A stretch of 64,000 nt of DNA from Ectothiorhodospiraceae bacterium WFHF3C12 (GCA_013519935.1 JACDUA010000003.1:62001-126000); one strand, 5' to 3'; numbered from the stretch's first letter, positions 1-8,193 are shown. The notes: generated by a model not told the origin, from the sequence alone. Translations and numbers: made by a program.

Positions 1-412
1 CCCCGGCGCCCGGCAGAATACCCAGGGTCACCTCGGGCAGCCCCAGGCGCGTGCCGGCGTCGACCACCCGGTAATGGCAGGCCAGCGCCAGCTCGAGCCC
101 GCCGCCCAGCGCCGCGCCGTTGACGGCGGCCACCACGGGCTTGTCCAGCGCCTCCAGCTCGTCCAGGAGCGCCGGCAACGACGGCGCGGAGAAGAAGGTG
201 CCGTCGCTGAATTCCGAGATATCGGCGCCGGCGCAGAAGAGCTTCAGCGCCGAGGCCACCACGACGGCCTCGACCGCGGAGTCGTCGCGGGCCTGGCCGA
301 TGGCCTGCTGCAGCCCCCGGCGAAGCTCCAGGCCCAGCGCGTTGACCGGCGGGCTGTTCAGGGTAATGACGGCGACGCCGGATTGAATATCGAGCTGCAC
401 GGGCTGTGCCAT
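1..412 (-). CDS. Enoyl-CoA hydratase/isomerase (crotonase) family protein, N-terminal part
   Basis: The first 137 residues are visible; the rest lies outside the window. The crotonase fold is clear. An oxyanion-hole segment (CAGADISEF) starts at residue 60, the second glycine-rich element (GGGLELALACHYR) lies at 103-115, and a GLPEVTLGILPGAG segment carries a candidate catalytic Glu at about 127. The protein should hydrate 2-enoyl-CoA in fatty-acid beta-oxidation. The style resembles the N-terminal half of FadB/FadJ-type bifunctional proteins, but the dehydrogenase half cannot be seen, so a stand-alone hydratase is possible. The start is the ATG read leftward from 412. A promoter and a palindromic operator lie just upstream. 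Confidence 0.85.
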   Translation of the reverse strand, partial: MAQPVQLDIQSGVAVITLNSPPVNALGLELRRGLQQAIGQARDDSAVEAVVVASALKLFCAGADISEFSDGTFFSAPSLPALLDELEALDKPVVAAVNGAALGGGLELALACHYRVVDAGTRLGLPEVTLGILPGAG

Positions 413-479
413 GGGACGAAACCTCCGCCTCTATCCGGGCCGCCCGGAAACGTTCGGCCCTTTGCTGTTCAGTCTGTCG

Positions 480-525
480 GTTTGTCGGACAAACGGACAT
501 TATGCGGGTCAACAGACGCTGTCAA
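480..525 (-). promoter_or_regulatory. Promoter with overlapping palindromic operator upstream of the enoyl-CoA hydratase gene
   Basis: Read on the minus strand, TTGACA (520-525) is followed after 15 nt by CATAAT (499-504). Immediately downstream, over the expected start point, lies a perfect 7-1-7 palindrome GTTTGTC-G-GACAAAC (480-494). This is where a repressor would block initiation. The motif looks like a TetR-family fatty-acid regulator site, but the regulator itself is inferred and is not identified here. The 15-nt spacer is shorter than ideal. Confidence 0.5.
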
Positions 526-770
526 TGCGCCTCGCCTGGCAGCCCGACGGACGGGATAGCGGCCGCCGTGCCTCCATCTCCGCCAGGACTCGAGCGCCCA
601 TACCAACGCGGGCGCCACCCTGCATACCTCAATATGGTCTTTCTTTGCGACTTTCGCGACCGGGCACCCAGCCGGGATCGGGGCGGGAACGGTCAAATGG
701 CCAGGCCTGTTCGCGGCCAGGGGCCGCTCCTACGCCCGCTGCCGGTATCGTCACAGCGGAGCGGAGGAAT

Positions 771-1230
771 GTGGGAGGCGCGTCCCCGCGGCGACGACTT
801 TCGGATGCCTCTTTCGCGGCGAGGACGCCGCTCCCACAAAGGGTCCGGCCCCGAGGCTCAACGAAGACCTGTGGGAGCCGCGTCCCCGCGGCGACGACTC
901 TCAGATGCCTCTTTCGCGGCGGGGTCGCCGCTCCCACAGCCGGATCAGGCCCCGAGGCTTAACGAAGACCTGTGGGAGCCGCGTCCCCGCGGCGACGACT
1001 CTCAGATGCCTCTTTCGCGGCGAGGACGCCGCTCCCACACCCGGATCCGGCCCCGAGGCTCAACGAAGCCCTGTGGGAGGTGCGTCCCCGCGGCGATAGC
1101 TTTCGGATGCCTCTTTCGCGGCGGGGTCGCCGCTCCCACAGCCGGATCCGGCCCCGAGGCTTAACGAAGGCCCGTGGGAGGCGCGTCCCCGCGGCGACGG
1201 CTCTCGGATGCCGACTGCACGGCGGCTGCG
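771..1230. repeat. Tandem array of about 101-bp REP-like palindromic units
   Basis: Four full copies and one partial copy begin at 771, 871, 972, 1073 and 1174. Each unit starts GTGGGAG, runs through CGCGTCCCCGCGGCGAC and ends its palindromic part with CGGCGAGGACGCCGCTCCCAC. The unit is thus a long imperfect inverted repeat, followed by a roughly 33-bp linker. Copies differ at only a few positions, which indicates recent expansion. The fifth copy is cut off close to the end of the acyl-CoA thioesterase gene. The same core occurs singly at 5529 and in a duplicated block at 9180-9585. No gene is seen in 526-1231; the rest of the gap (526-770) shows nothing recognisable. Confidence 0.9.
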
Positions 1231-1231
1231 C

Positions 1232-2149
1232 TCATACCGACAGCCCCGGCACCACCACCTTTTCCAGCCCCGTGCGCATGCCGTCGGGAATGGCTATGGC
1301 CTTGCGCGCTTCCATGTCCAGGGCCACGGCAACGGCTTCCGCCGTCGCCACGGCCTCCCCGGAGGACCGGTCGAACATCCAGTGGCAGAAAGTGTAAGCC
1401 TTGCTGGCAATGTCCTTGATGCCCGTCCGCAGCGCGATGACATCATCCTGGCGCGGAGCCTGGCGGTAGACGAAGCGATACTCCAGGGCGGCGCCGCCAA
1501 TGCCGCTCCTGGAGCGGTCCTCCCCGCGGGTCTGCGCCAGCAGGTTGGGCACGGAATCCGAGATCACGCCCATGTAGGCGCGAGTCGCCATGCGTCCGTC
1601 ATCCGCGCACATCTCCGGGCGGACGAGTCCCGTGTAGGTGGGCACCATGCCGTTCGCTTCGGCGTCGGCCAGCGTCGGGGCATCCCGCGGCGGGTCCATG
1701 CGCAGCCCCCTTGGGGCGCCGTGATCCGGCAGCTCAATGCGGTGGGCGTCCGCCGCCGCCATCACCGCCCGCGGCAGCGGCATCCATTCCCGCGTCCCGC
1801 GTTGCTGGAGCGTCACCTCACTGACGAACGTGGCCGCCACATCGTCGCTCAGGGTGTTCCGCATCTCCTGATAAACGCGCAGCCGTTCCGGCCCCGTCTC
1901 CAGAACGCCGGCGAGAATGCGAATCGGCGCGCCGGGCCGTTGCTCGCGGAGGAACCGGATGTGCTGCTCCACCGGCAGGAGCCGGGCGTCCCGGGCCCGG
2001 AGGTCCGCCGGAGCAAGCCCGAGCACCTGGCCCAGCACCGCCAGGCCCTCGACGGCCTTGGCCACGTAATGCTGGACATTCAGGTGCCCCATCATGTCCG
2101 CTTCCCAGGAATTGACGCTGTTGCGGTAGACCTCCACGAGCTCGGTCAT
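1232..2149 (-). CDS. Acyl-CoA thioesterase with two hot-dog domains
   Basis: The predicted protein has 305 residues. Near the N-terminus NSWEADMMGHLNVQHYVAK matches the 4HBT hot-dog thioesterase motif (catalytic Asp and a GHxNxxxY segment). A second hot-dog-like half starts around residue 180 (RAYMGVISDSVPNLL). Tandem hot-dog thioesterases hydrolyse acyl-CoA. The ATG at 2149 is preceded by a strong GGGGGAGGG ribosome site, which excludes the longer upstream frame. The gene stands alone, reads leftward into the REP-like array and lies near a beta-oxidation gene. The acyl chain specificity cannot be read from the sequence. Confidence 0.7.
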   Translation of the reverse strand: MTELVEVYRNSVNSWEADMMGHLNVQHYVAKAVEGLAVLGQVLGLAPADLRARDARLLPVEQHIRFLREQRPGAPIRILAGVLETGPERLRVYQEMRNTLSDDVAATFVSEVTLQQRGTREWMPLPRAVMAAADAHRIELPDHGAPRGLRMDPPRDAPTLADAEANGMVPTYTGLVRPEMCADDGRMATRAYMGVISDSVPNLLAQTRGEDRSRSGIGGAALEYRFVYRQAPRQDDVIALRTGIKDIASKAYTFCHWMFDRSSGEAVATAEAVAVALDMEARKAIAIPDGMRTGLEKVVVPGLSV

Positions 2150-2307
2150 CGACCCTCCCCCGAAAGTAAAGCTGAGTACTGGCGACACGGCCGGGGAACC
2201 CCGAACGGGAGCCCACACCGGGCTCCGGGTCCCCGGCCACCGGGAAGTCAGGGATGATGCAATAGCCGGAGGCGATCAGGGAAGTTGCAAATTAAAACTC
2301 TTCCTGC

Positions 2308-2958
2308 TCAGGCGGCCGCTTCCTCGGCGATGCTGCGGAAGGCGCGAACGAAGGTCGCGGGCTCCTGGCCGCCCGAGATCAGGTATTTCTCGTTGATGAC
2401 GTACGCGGGCACGGCGTGGATGCCGGCTTCCGTGTACACGGCCTCCTCACGGCGAACCGCCTCGGCGTGATCGTCACCGTCCAGGATGGCGGTCACCGCC
2501 GAGTCATCGAGACCCAGTGCACCGGCGATCCGTCGGAGGACATCGGGGTCCGCGGGATTTTCCCCGTGCGTGAAATAGGCCTCGAACAGGGCCAGATTGA
2601 ACGCCAGCTGTACACCCTGCTCCCGGGCCCAGTGCAACACCCGGTGGGCGTCGAAGGTGTTGTAGATGCGCCGGTCGTCGGTCATCCGGAACTCGAACCC
2701 GAGATCCTCGCCGATCTGCGCGATGCGCTGGCGGGTCTGCGCCGAGGCCTCCGCCGTCGTGCCGTACTTGCGGGTGATGTGGTCGACGATGTTCTCGCCC
2801 TCCGGCGGCATGTCCGGATTGAGCTCGAAGGGATGCCAGTCAATGTCGAAGGCGAGCTCGTCGCGGAGCTCTTCCATGGCGATCTCCAGGCGCTTGTAAC
2901 CAATCACGCACCAGGGGCATACCACGTCGGAGACGATATCGATCTTGAGTGTCTGCAT
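2308..2958 (-). CDS. DsbA-family oxidoreductase, FrnE-like
   Basis: The 216-residue protein opens with MQTLKIDIVSDVVCPWC, which has the CPWC thioredoxin-fold active site at residues 14-17. There is no signal peptide, so it acts in the cytoplasm, unlike DsbA itself. The helical insert and the conserved C-terminal GIHAVPAYVINEKYLISGGQ with a cis-Pro loop match the FrnE/2-hydroxychromene-2-carboxylate isomerase-like branch. Those proteins carry out disulfide exchange or glutathione-dependent isomerisation. It follows the SRPBCC and sterol-desaturase genes on the same strand with a 34-bp gap, so it may be cotranscribed with them. Confidence 0.8.
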   Translation of the reverse strand: MQTLKIDIVSDVVCPWCVIGYKRLEIAMEELRDELAFDIDWHPFELNPDMPPEGENIVDHITRKYGTTAEASAQTRQRIAQIGEDLGFEFRMTDDRRIYNTFDAHRVLHWAREQGVQLAFNLALFEAYFTHGENPADPDVLRRIAGALGLDDSAVTAILDGDDHAEAVRREEAVYTEAGIHAVPAYVINEKYLISGGQEPATFVRAFRSIAEEAAA

Positions 2959-2992
2959 GTTTTCGCTGCCGCTCAGTCGGGTTTGATACCGG

Positions 2993-3454
2993 TTACTGGT
3001 GGCGAAGCGTCTCGCATGCAACGGTGAGCTGTCGAATGCAGTCGGCCATCGCCAGCTGGAAGAAGGGCGCGATACCCAGGCGAATGGCCCAGGCGCCGAA
3101 TACGCCGCTGGCATTGAAGCGGTAGGACCAGGTCACGTCCGTCTCCCCTTCCCGGGGCTGAAAGCGCCACTCACCCTCCGCCGAGTCGCACCACCAGCGC
3201 AATGGCGTCGCGAAACCGGAGGCTTCGTAGACGATGCGCTCCCCGGGCACCACCTCGCGGATGCGCTCGAGTACATCGTTGCCGTCGTGCAGCACAACCC
3301 GGCGGGTCGCACCCTCGTCCTCGACAACGATGAAGCTCACCCCGGGTACCGGACCGAAGCCGCGGAACAGCTCCGGGAAACGCGCGGTATCGAAAACGCG
3401 GGCGAAAACACGCTCGGCGGGCGCGGGGACGCGCCCGGTGGCCTGGCAGCTCAC
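2993..3454 (-). CDS. SRPBCC-family ligand-binding protein
   Basis: The 153-residue protein has the START/Bet v1-like (SRPBCC) pattern. PAPAERVFARVFDTARFPELFRGFG comes at the N-terminus, then a central run of beta strands, then a long C-terminal helix. Such proteins bind hydrophobic ligands, but the ligand is unknown. I chose the GTG at 3454 because it overlaps the upstream stop as GTGA, which implies translational coupling with the fatty-acid hydroxylase gene. A GTG at 3472 is possible. The coupling suggests the two proteins work on the same lipid-like substrate. Confidence 0.7.
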   Translation of the reverse strand: MSCQATGRVPAPAERVFARVFDTARFPELFRGFGPVPGVSFIVVEDEGATRRVVLHDGNDVLERIREVVPGERIVYEASGFATPLRWWCDSAEGEWRFQPREGETDVTWSYRFNASGVFGAWAIRLGIAPFFQLAMADCIRQLTVACETLRHQ

Positions 3455-4326
3455 GGTTCCGGTCGTTGCCACTCGGGCGGCCTCCACAGGTGCGCGAGGC
3501 GCATGCGCAGCGATCCCGGCCGCATCACGTCCCGCAGCATCGCCGTCCATTCATGAAAGATAGTCCGCAGCGGGTTGTCCGTGTGGATCTGCCGGCGGAT
3601 GCCGTAATCCGGCGGCTCGGCGTCCACCTCGGGCGAGAAAGTACCGAACAGGCGGTCCCAGACGATCAGCACGCCGCCGTAATTGCGATCGATATACCGC
3701 GGATTGCGCGCGTGGTGGGCCCGGTGGTGGGAGGGCGTGTTGAACACCCATTCCAGTGGGCCCAGTCGGCCGACGGCCTGCGTGTGAACGAAGAACTGGT
3801 AGGCCAGGTTCGCGGAGACGATCAGCAGGATATGGTGGGGGTCGAAACCGACCAGCGCCAGGGGCAGCCAGAATACCCACATGCCCGCCACCGGGTACAT
3901 CAGGCTCTGCCGGAAGGCGGTGGAGAAATTCAGACGCTCCGAAGAGTGGTGCACCACGTGCGCCGCCCAGAGCCAGCGAACCCGATGGCTCGCCCGGTGG
4001 AACCAGTAGTAGAGAAAGTCCTGCCCGAGGAAGAGCAGAAGGCCCGAGGCGGCGGTCAGAGGGACATCCCACGCCCGGTACTGGTGAACCCAGAAATAGA
4101 CGCCGATCAGGGCGGACCAGGCCAGGGCATCCACGGTCTGGTGACTCAATGCCAGGAAGGCATTGTTGGCGGTGTCACCGACGGAATACAGACCTTTCCC
4201 CCGGGTTCGCCAGGCCTCCCAGGCAATGAAGGCGAGAAACACCGGCCCCAGCCCCAGCAACAGCAGGGCTTCCGGTCCCAGCCCCGGCAGCGGGTTGCGA
4301 AGAAACTCCCACATGGCGGCACGCAT
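3451..4326 (-). CDS. Sterol desaturase / fatty acid hydroxylase family membrane protein
   Basis: The protein has 291 residues and several membrane helices. It carries the di-iron histidine boxes of the fatty-acid hydroxylase superfamily: HRASH at 110-114, HVVHH at 123-127, a lone His at 182 and HHRAHH at 201-206. These enzymes hydroxylate or desaturate lipids or alkylglycerols using oxygen. The reaction here is not fixed by sequence. ATG starts at 4326 or 4314 are both possible. The gene overlaps the SRPBCC gene by four bases and diverges from an AraC-type regulator, which is the obvious candidate controller. Confidence 0.8.
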   Translation of the reverse strand: MRAAMWEFLRNPLPGLGPEALLLLGLGPVFLAFIAWEAWRTRGKGLYSVGDTANNAFLALSHQTVDALAWSALIGVYFWVHQYRAWDVPLTAASGLLLFLGQDFLYYWFHRASHRVRWLWAAHVVHHSSERLNFSTAFRQSLMYPVAGMWVFWLPLALVGFDPHHILLIVSANLAYQFFVHTQAVGRLGPLEWVFNTPSHHRAHHARNPRYIDRNYGGVLIVWDRLFGTFSPEVDAEPPDYGIRRQIHTDNPLRTIFHEWTAMLRDVMRPGSLRMRLAHLWRPPEWQRPEP

Positions 4327-4410
4327 CCGATCGGAGAATCGTACTCATGGTGTCGCCGTCTGGTCCGCCACGTCTTGACGTCCGGTGCAAGAGGTTTGAC
4401 ATTTCTCGCC

Positions 4411-5445
4411 ATGAACCCGGAATCCGCTTACGACGCGAGCCAGGGGGGCGAGGTCTCGATCGCCTATGTGCGATCGCTCTTCGACTACCTGACCGACCAC
4501 GGTTACTCCCCGGCTAGCCTATTCGGCAAGCGAACGGCCGAGTCCGTGGAACGCCAGGATGCCTTTGGCACGCTCCCGGTGCTGGAATGGGCCCGGCTCT
4601 TCGACGTGGCCGAAGCGGCCACCGGCGACCCCAACCTGGCCCTGCACGTGGGCGAGGCCATCAAGCCCCGGCATTTCGGCATCCTGGGGTACGTCACCAT
4701 GAGCTGCTCGACCCTGGGCGAGGCCATCGACCGTCTGCTTCGCTACGAGGCGCTGGTCGGCGAGCTCTCCCATTCCGAGCTCCGGGTCGACGACGGCATC
4801 GCCCGGCTGCGGTGGCGTTCCCCCATTCGGCCGATACCGCCACGGGTTCTGTCCGAGACCGCCATGGCCGGTTGGGTGAGCTACGGTCAGTGGCTCCTCG
4901 GCGGCGACTACCCCGCCGAGGAGGTCAGCTTCGAGCACGCCGCGCCACCCGACACCCGTGAGCATCAACGGATCTTCCGGTGCCCGGTCCATTTCGCGGC
5001 GGACCATACCGGCCTCGCCTTTCCCGCCGAGTACCTGGACCGGCGCCTGATTCAGCACGACCCGGCGATGCGCGCCCTGCTCGATGCGCAGGCGGAGGCG
5101 CGCCTCAGGGAGCTGCAGCGACTCTCGCCGCTGCACCGCCGCGCCCGGGAGGCCACTCGCACGGCCCTCATGCAAGGACGTGCGAGCCTGGCGAACCTGG
5201 CGCGGGATCTGGGAATGGCGCCGCGGACGCTGGAGCGTCGGCTGCACGCAGAAGGGTTGAGCTACCGGCGCATACTTGATGAGGCCCGGCTGAACTATGC
5301 CCGGGACCTGCTGGGCGACCCGGAGGCGCGGCTAAGCGAAGTCGCCCTGCTCCTGGGCTATTCCGAGCAGAGCGCCTTCACCCGCGCCTTTCGCCGCTGG
5401 ACGGGCATGACGCCCGCCCGGTATCGGGACGGTCATGGCGACTAG
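4411..5445 (+). CDS. AraC-family transcriptional regulator
   Basis: The 344-residue protein has an N-terminal arabinose-binding-like domain, with the HFGILGYVTMSCSTLGEAIDRL signature of the AraC_N type, and a C-terminal pair of helix-turn-helix motifs (SLANLARDLGMAPRTLERRL and LSEVALLLGYSEQSAFTRAF). This architecture is seen in regulators such as OruR and ArgR of Pseudomonas, which respond to small effectors. The start ATG at 4411 has only a distant GAGG. It is separated by 84 bp from the divergent sterol-desaturase gene, so the shared promoter region is the likely target. The effector is unknown. Confidence 0.85.
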   Translation: MNPESAYDASQGGEVSIAYVRSLFDYLTDHGYSPASLFGKRTAESVERQDAFGTLPVLEWARLFDVAEAATGDPNLALHVGEAIKPRHFGILGYVTMSCSTLGEAIDRLLRYEALVGELSHSELRVDDGIARLRWRSPIRPIPPRVLSETAMAGWVSYGQWLLGGDYPAEEVSFEHAAPPDTREHQRIFRCPVHFAADHTGLAFPAEYLDRRLIQHDPAMRALLDAQAEARLRELQRLSPLHRRAREATRTALMQGRASLANLARDLGMAPRTLERRLHAEGLSYRRILDEARLNYARDLLGDPEARLSEVALLLGYSEQSAFTRAFRRWTGMTPARYRDGHGD

Positions 5446-5528
5446 GCGGTCACGGGTGCCGGCCCGGGGCATCGCATTTGCGGCCCGCGGCGGGATACGA
5501 GCTCTCCCGCAGGAAAGGGGGAAGCCCA

Positions 5529-5553
5529 TTCGCGGCGAGGACGCCCCTCCCAC
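5529..5553. repeat. Single REP-like half-element
   Basis: TTCGCGGCGAGGACGCC followed by CCTCCCAC matches the right arm of the 101-bp repeat units at 771-1230, with one change. It sits in the 240-bp gap between the convergent AraC and HIT genes. That is a typical place for REP sequences, which accumulate in intergenic regions. Confidence 0.7.
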
Positions 5554-5685
5554 AACTGCTGTGCAACCCTGACGGTATCCCTCGTAAGGTGGATCAGACG
5601 AAGCCGTATTCCACCGCTCGTGTCCCGGAAGTTCCCGGGGTATCGCGGGCACCGCCATTTTCGGTGGATAGGTCTGCGCCCCTGC

Positions 5686-6111
5686 CTAGTCCAGCGCCGC
5701 TGCAATCCGCTCCGCCATGGCCTTGAGGTCATCGGGGTTTGCCTGGGCGCGGCCGTGGGTGGCCCGGTCGCTGCCGGCCCAGCGCGGCAGGCAGTGCACG
5801 TGGTAATGGAACACCGTCTGCCCGGCGGCTTCGCCATTGAACTGGGTAACCAGCAAACCGTCGGGCTGCAGGGCCTTGCGCTGGGCCAGGGCCAGGCGTT
5901 GGGCGGCAATATTGACCTTGGCCACGAGCGCTTCCGGCAGCGCGAACACGTCGGGGTGGTGCGCCTTGGGCACCACGAGCGCGTGGCCCTGCTCCGCCGG
6001 AAAGGCATCGCAGAATGCCACCACGTCGTCGTCCTCGAAGATGACCGCCGCGGGGATCTCCCCGGCGATTATCTTGCAGAAGATGCAGTCGGCGTTGGAT
6101 TGTTCGCTCAT
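5686..6111 (-). CDS. HIT-family (histidine triad) protein
   Basis: The 141-residue protein carries the histidine triad HYHVHCLPR, with the His residues at 102, 104 and 106, and an N-terminal CIFCKI (Cys 9 and 12) typical of the zinc-binding HinT/Fhit-like branch. HIT proteins are nucleotide hydrolases or transferases acting on AMP conjugates or dinucleoside polyphosphates. The gene follows comB by 11 bp and is the last gene of a four-gene leftward operon. The physiological substrate cannot be told from sequence. Confidence 0.9.
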   Translation of the reverse strand: MSEQSNADCIFCKIIAGEIPAAVIFEDDDVVAFCDAFPAEQGHALVVPKAHHPDVFALPEALVAKVNIAAQRLALAQRKALQPDGLLVTQFNGEAAGQTVFHYHVHCLPRWAGSDRATHGRAQANPDDLKAMAERIAAALD

Positions 6112-6122
6112 GATCGCTCCTG

Positions 6123-6872
6123 TCAGCTTGATTGTTCATCGGCACCGGCCCGGACCAGGCGCTCGCCGTCCATGACCGGCACCACCTCGAATGCACCCGG
6201 GCGGGCGGCGTAACGCAGCTCCTCGCCGGAGCCCACCCGTTCCAGCAACCGTCCCAGCCACGCGGCACCCAGGCAGCCGGCCGGGTCGGCGGCATGCTGG
6301 CGGTAGCAGGCCACCGCCGCCAGCGCGGCATCGGAAGCTCGCCAGTGCCCCGCGGAGGTACTCAGCAGGCAGTCGGCGATATAGCCCGCGCCAAAGAAAT
6401 CCTCAAGGTTGAACTCGCCGCCGGAACCGGCACAGAGCAGCAGCACCGTGGCGTCCGGACGCCGGCGCTGGATGTCCGCGGCGACCGCCGCGCCATTGAG
6501 CAGCGTGCCGGCATACACCCGATCCGCGCCGCGCGCCCGCCACAGGGCCACGGTACCATTGGTGGTCGAATAGACGAGCCGGTGTCCGGCCAGGGCTTCG
6601 CGGCTCAACGCCAGCGGCGCGTAGCTGGCGAACCCGGGAATCGGGCGCATATCCTGTTCGCCGGCCAGGGTGACATCCAGGCTGTCCGTCGCGGCGGCTA
6701 TGTTCCGTGCCGCCTGGGGATCGGATGCCGGCACCACGTCCGCCACGCCGTGCTCGAAGGCCGTGGCGATGGTCGAGGTGGCGAACAGCACGTCGATGAC
6801 CACCACGACCTTCCCGTCCAGGCGGGCGGGATCCAGATCCTCCTTGCGCATGAGCACATGCAGCTTCGCCAT
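6123..6872 (-). CDS. comB: 2-phosphosulfolactate phosphatase (ComB family)
   Basis: The 249-residue protein shows the ComB signatures VVVVIDVLFATSTIATA near residue 25 and VYSTTNGTVAL near residue 105, plus an acidic GGEFNLEDFFGAGY segment. ComB removes phosphate from 2-phosphosulfolactate to give sulfolactate, a step of coenzyme M synthesis in archaea and of sulfonate metabolism in some bacteria. No ComA or ComC is visible nearby, so its role here is uncertain. The ATG at 6872 is preferred to a TTG six bases upstream. It lies two bases after the stop of the small gene at 6875-6973. Confidence 0.75.
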   Translation of the reverse strand: MAKLHVLMRKEDLDPARLDGKVVVVIDVLFATSTIATAFEHGVADVVPASDPQAARNIAAATDSLDVTLAGEQDMRPIPGFASYAPLALSREALAGHRLVYSTTNGTVALWRARGADRVYAGTLLNGAAVAADIQRRRPDATVLLLCAGSGGEFNLEDFFGAGYIADCLLSTSAGHWRASDAALAAVACYRQHAADPAGCLGAAWLGRLLERVGSGEELRYAARPGAFEVVPVMDGERLVRAGADEQSS

Positions 6873-6874
6873 AC

Positions 6875-6973
6875 TCAATTCCCGCAGTCCAGGCAGATAA
6901 TGACGAGACGCTCAGGGGCGCCGCCGGGCACCACCGCCAGCCGTCGCACTGCGGCCGTACGCGGGTCGTTCAT
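6875..6973 (-). CDS. Small 32-residue protein ending in a CLDCGN motif
   Basis: A short frame encodes 32 residues, beginning MNDPRTAAVRRLAVV and ending with ICLDCGN. Its ATG overlaps the stop of the MFS gene as ATGA and is preceded by an excellent GGGGAGGAG ribosome site at ideal spacing. Its own stop lies two bases before the ATG of comB. This tight fit and strong ribosome site argue for real translation, either as a peptide or as a coupling device for comB. The CxxC pair could bind a metal. I know of no family for it. Confidence 0.55.
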   Translation of the reverse strand: MNDPRTAAVRRLAVVPGGAPERLVIICLDCGN

Positions 6974-8193
6974 GGCTCCTCCCCGGGGTGCGCACGCCGA
7001 GCCCCGAACCGCGCCGCGTGCAGGACCGGCAGGCGGCTGAGGGCTACGATGGCGAGTCCCAGCACCAGGCCCGCCGCGCCCAGGAAGAATAGCGGCTGGT
7101 ACGCGCCCAGCCAGTCGAACAGGCCCGCCATGCCGTAGGCCGCCACGGCCTGGCTCACGGCGAAGGCGGCGGTGGCCCATCCCCAGGCCCGCCGGTGAAC
7201 CGACAGCGGCACCAGGTGAGCGAGATAACCGGAGGTCAGGGAGACGATGCCCGGTGCCATGGCGCCGACGAAGAACGAACACAGGCTCGCTACCACGAAA
7301 CCCCGCGCCAGGCCGGAGGCGCCCACCGCAGCGGCCATGATCAGCGTCGCGGCGACCAGGGCCCCGTACCATCCCAACCTGTGGGCCATCCACCCCGTCA
7401 GGAAGGAACCGCAGATCCCGCCGATGGCAAAGACACCCCACTGGGTGGACGCGAAGGCCATGCCCAGGCCCTGCTCCCGGGCCAGGAAGTCCACCCAGAA
7501 CAGGGCGTGGGGCACGTAACCCAGTGCCTCCACGCTATAGGCGGCCACCACCAGCAGCACGGCGATGGGCAGCCCCTGACCCGCCGCCGCGGTCTGCGAA
7601 GATGCGGTTTCGGCGGCGATGGGCCGGTCGTCACGCCAGGCCGGCCACGTGACCACGGTCAGCGCCAGCGCCAGGGCACCCAGCGCGAACCACGCCCAGC
7701 CCAGGGAGACACCCACCAGCCAGGGCACCAGGGTGGCCGATCCGAGCACGCCCACACCGGAGCCGCTGAATACGATGGCTCCGGCCATGGCGCGGCGCTC
7801 CGGTGCCGTGTCCGTCAGTACGGTCGACGCGGCCACCACCATCAACACCGCCCCTGCCCAGCCGGAGAGCAGACGCCAGGCGAAGAACCACACGAAAGGG
7901 GCCGGCTGCACGCAGAGCAGGAAACTCAGCGAGACGGTAACCATGCTGACGTGAATAGCCCGCGCCGCGCCCACCCTGTTGGCGAACCAGGCCGCGCTGA
8001 TCGCGCCGATCATGTAGCCGAGCAGGTTCGAAGCGCCGAGGTAGGCGGTCCGCGGCGCATCGAACCAGCCGGCATCGATCATGGCCGGCATCAGCGGCGG
8101 AAAGGCGAACCGCGACAGGCCCAGGCCGACCAGTATCGCCGCCGCCCCGGCCAGTACCCGGCCCATCGGCAGTCTTGCGGACTCGGTGCTCAA
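6970..8193 (-). CDS. MFS transporter, YbfB/YjiJ-like
   Basis: The 407-residue protein has 12 predicted membrane helices. The conserved N-terminal GLGLSRFAFPPLMPAM and the helix-2 YLGASNLLGYMIGA match the YbfB/YjiJ branch of the major facilitator superfamily, whose substrates are mostly unknown. I use the TTG at 8193 because a GAAGGGG ribosome site lies six bases upstream. An ATG at 8166 would remove nine residues. The stop overlaps the next small gene by ATGA, making MFS, small gene, comB and HIT one transcription unit. Confidence 0.8.
   Translation of the reverse strand: MSTESARLPMGRVLAGAAAILVGLGLSRFAFPPLMPAMIDAGWFDAPRTAYLGASNLLGYMIGAISAAWFANRVGAARAIHVSMVTVSLSFLLCVQPAPFVWFFAWRLLSGWAGAVLMVVAASTVLTDTAPERRAMAGAIVFSGSGVGVLGSATLVPWLVGVSLGWAWFALGALALALTVVTWPAWRDDRPIAAETASSQTAAAGQGLPIAVLLVVAAYSVEALGYVPHALFWVDFLAREQGLGMAFASTQWGVFAIGGICGSFLTGWMAHRLGWYGALVAATLIMAAAVGASGLARGFVVASLCSFFVGAMAPGIVSLTSGYLAHLVPLSVHRRAWGWATAAFAVSQAVAAYGMAGLFDWLGAYQPLFFLGAAGLVLGLAIVALSRLPVLHAARFGARRAHPGEEP

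Noticed and set aside
771-1230. Regular repeats considered as a CRISPR array
   Set aside because: The unit is about 101 bp with nearly identical linkers and internal palindromes; there are no short repeats with variable spacers and no cas genes.
3466-4410. Long plus-strand frame upstream of the AraC start, which would make a 659-residue protein
   Set aside because: It is antisense to the sterol-desaturase gene with its clear histidine boxes; the AraC family N-terminus fits the ATG at 4411.
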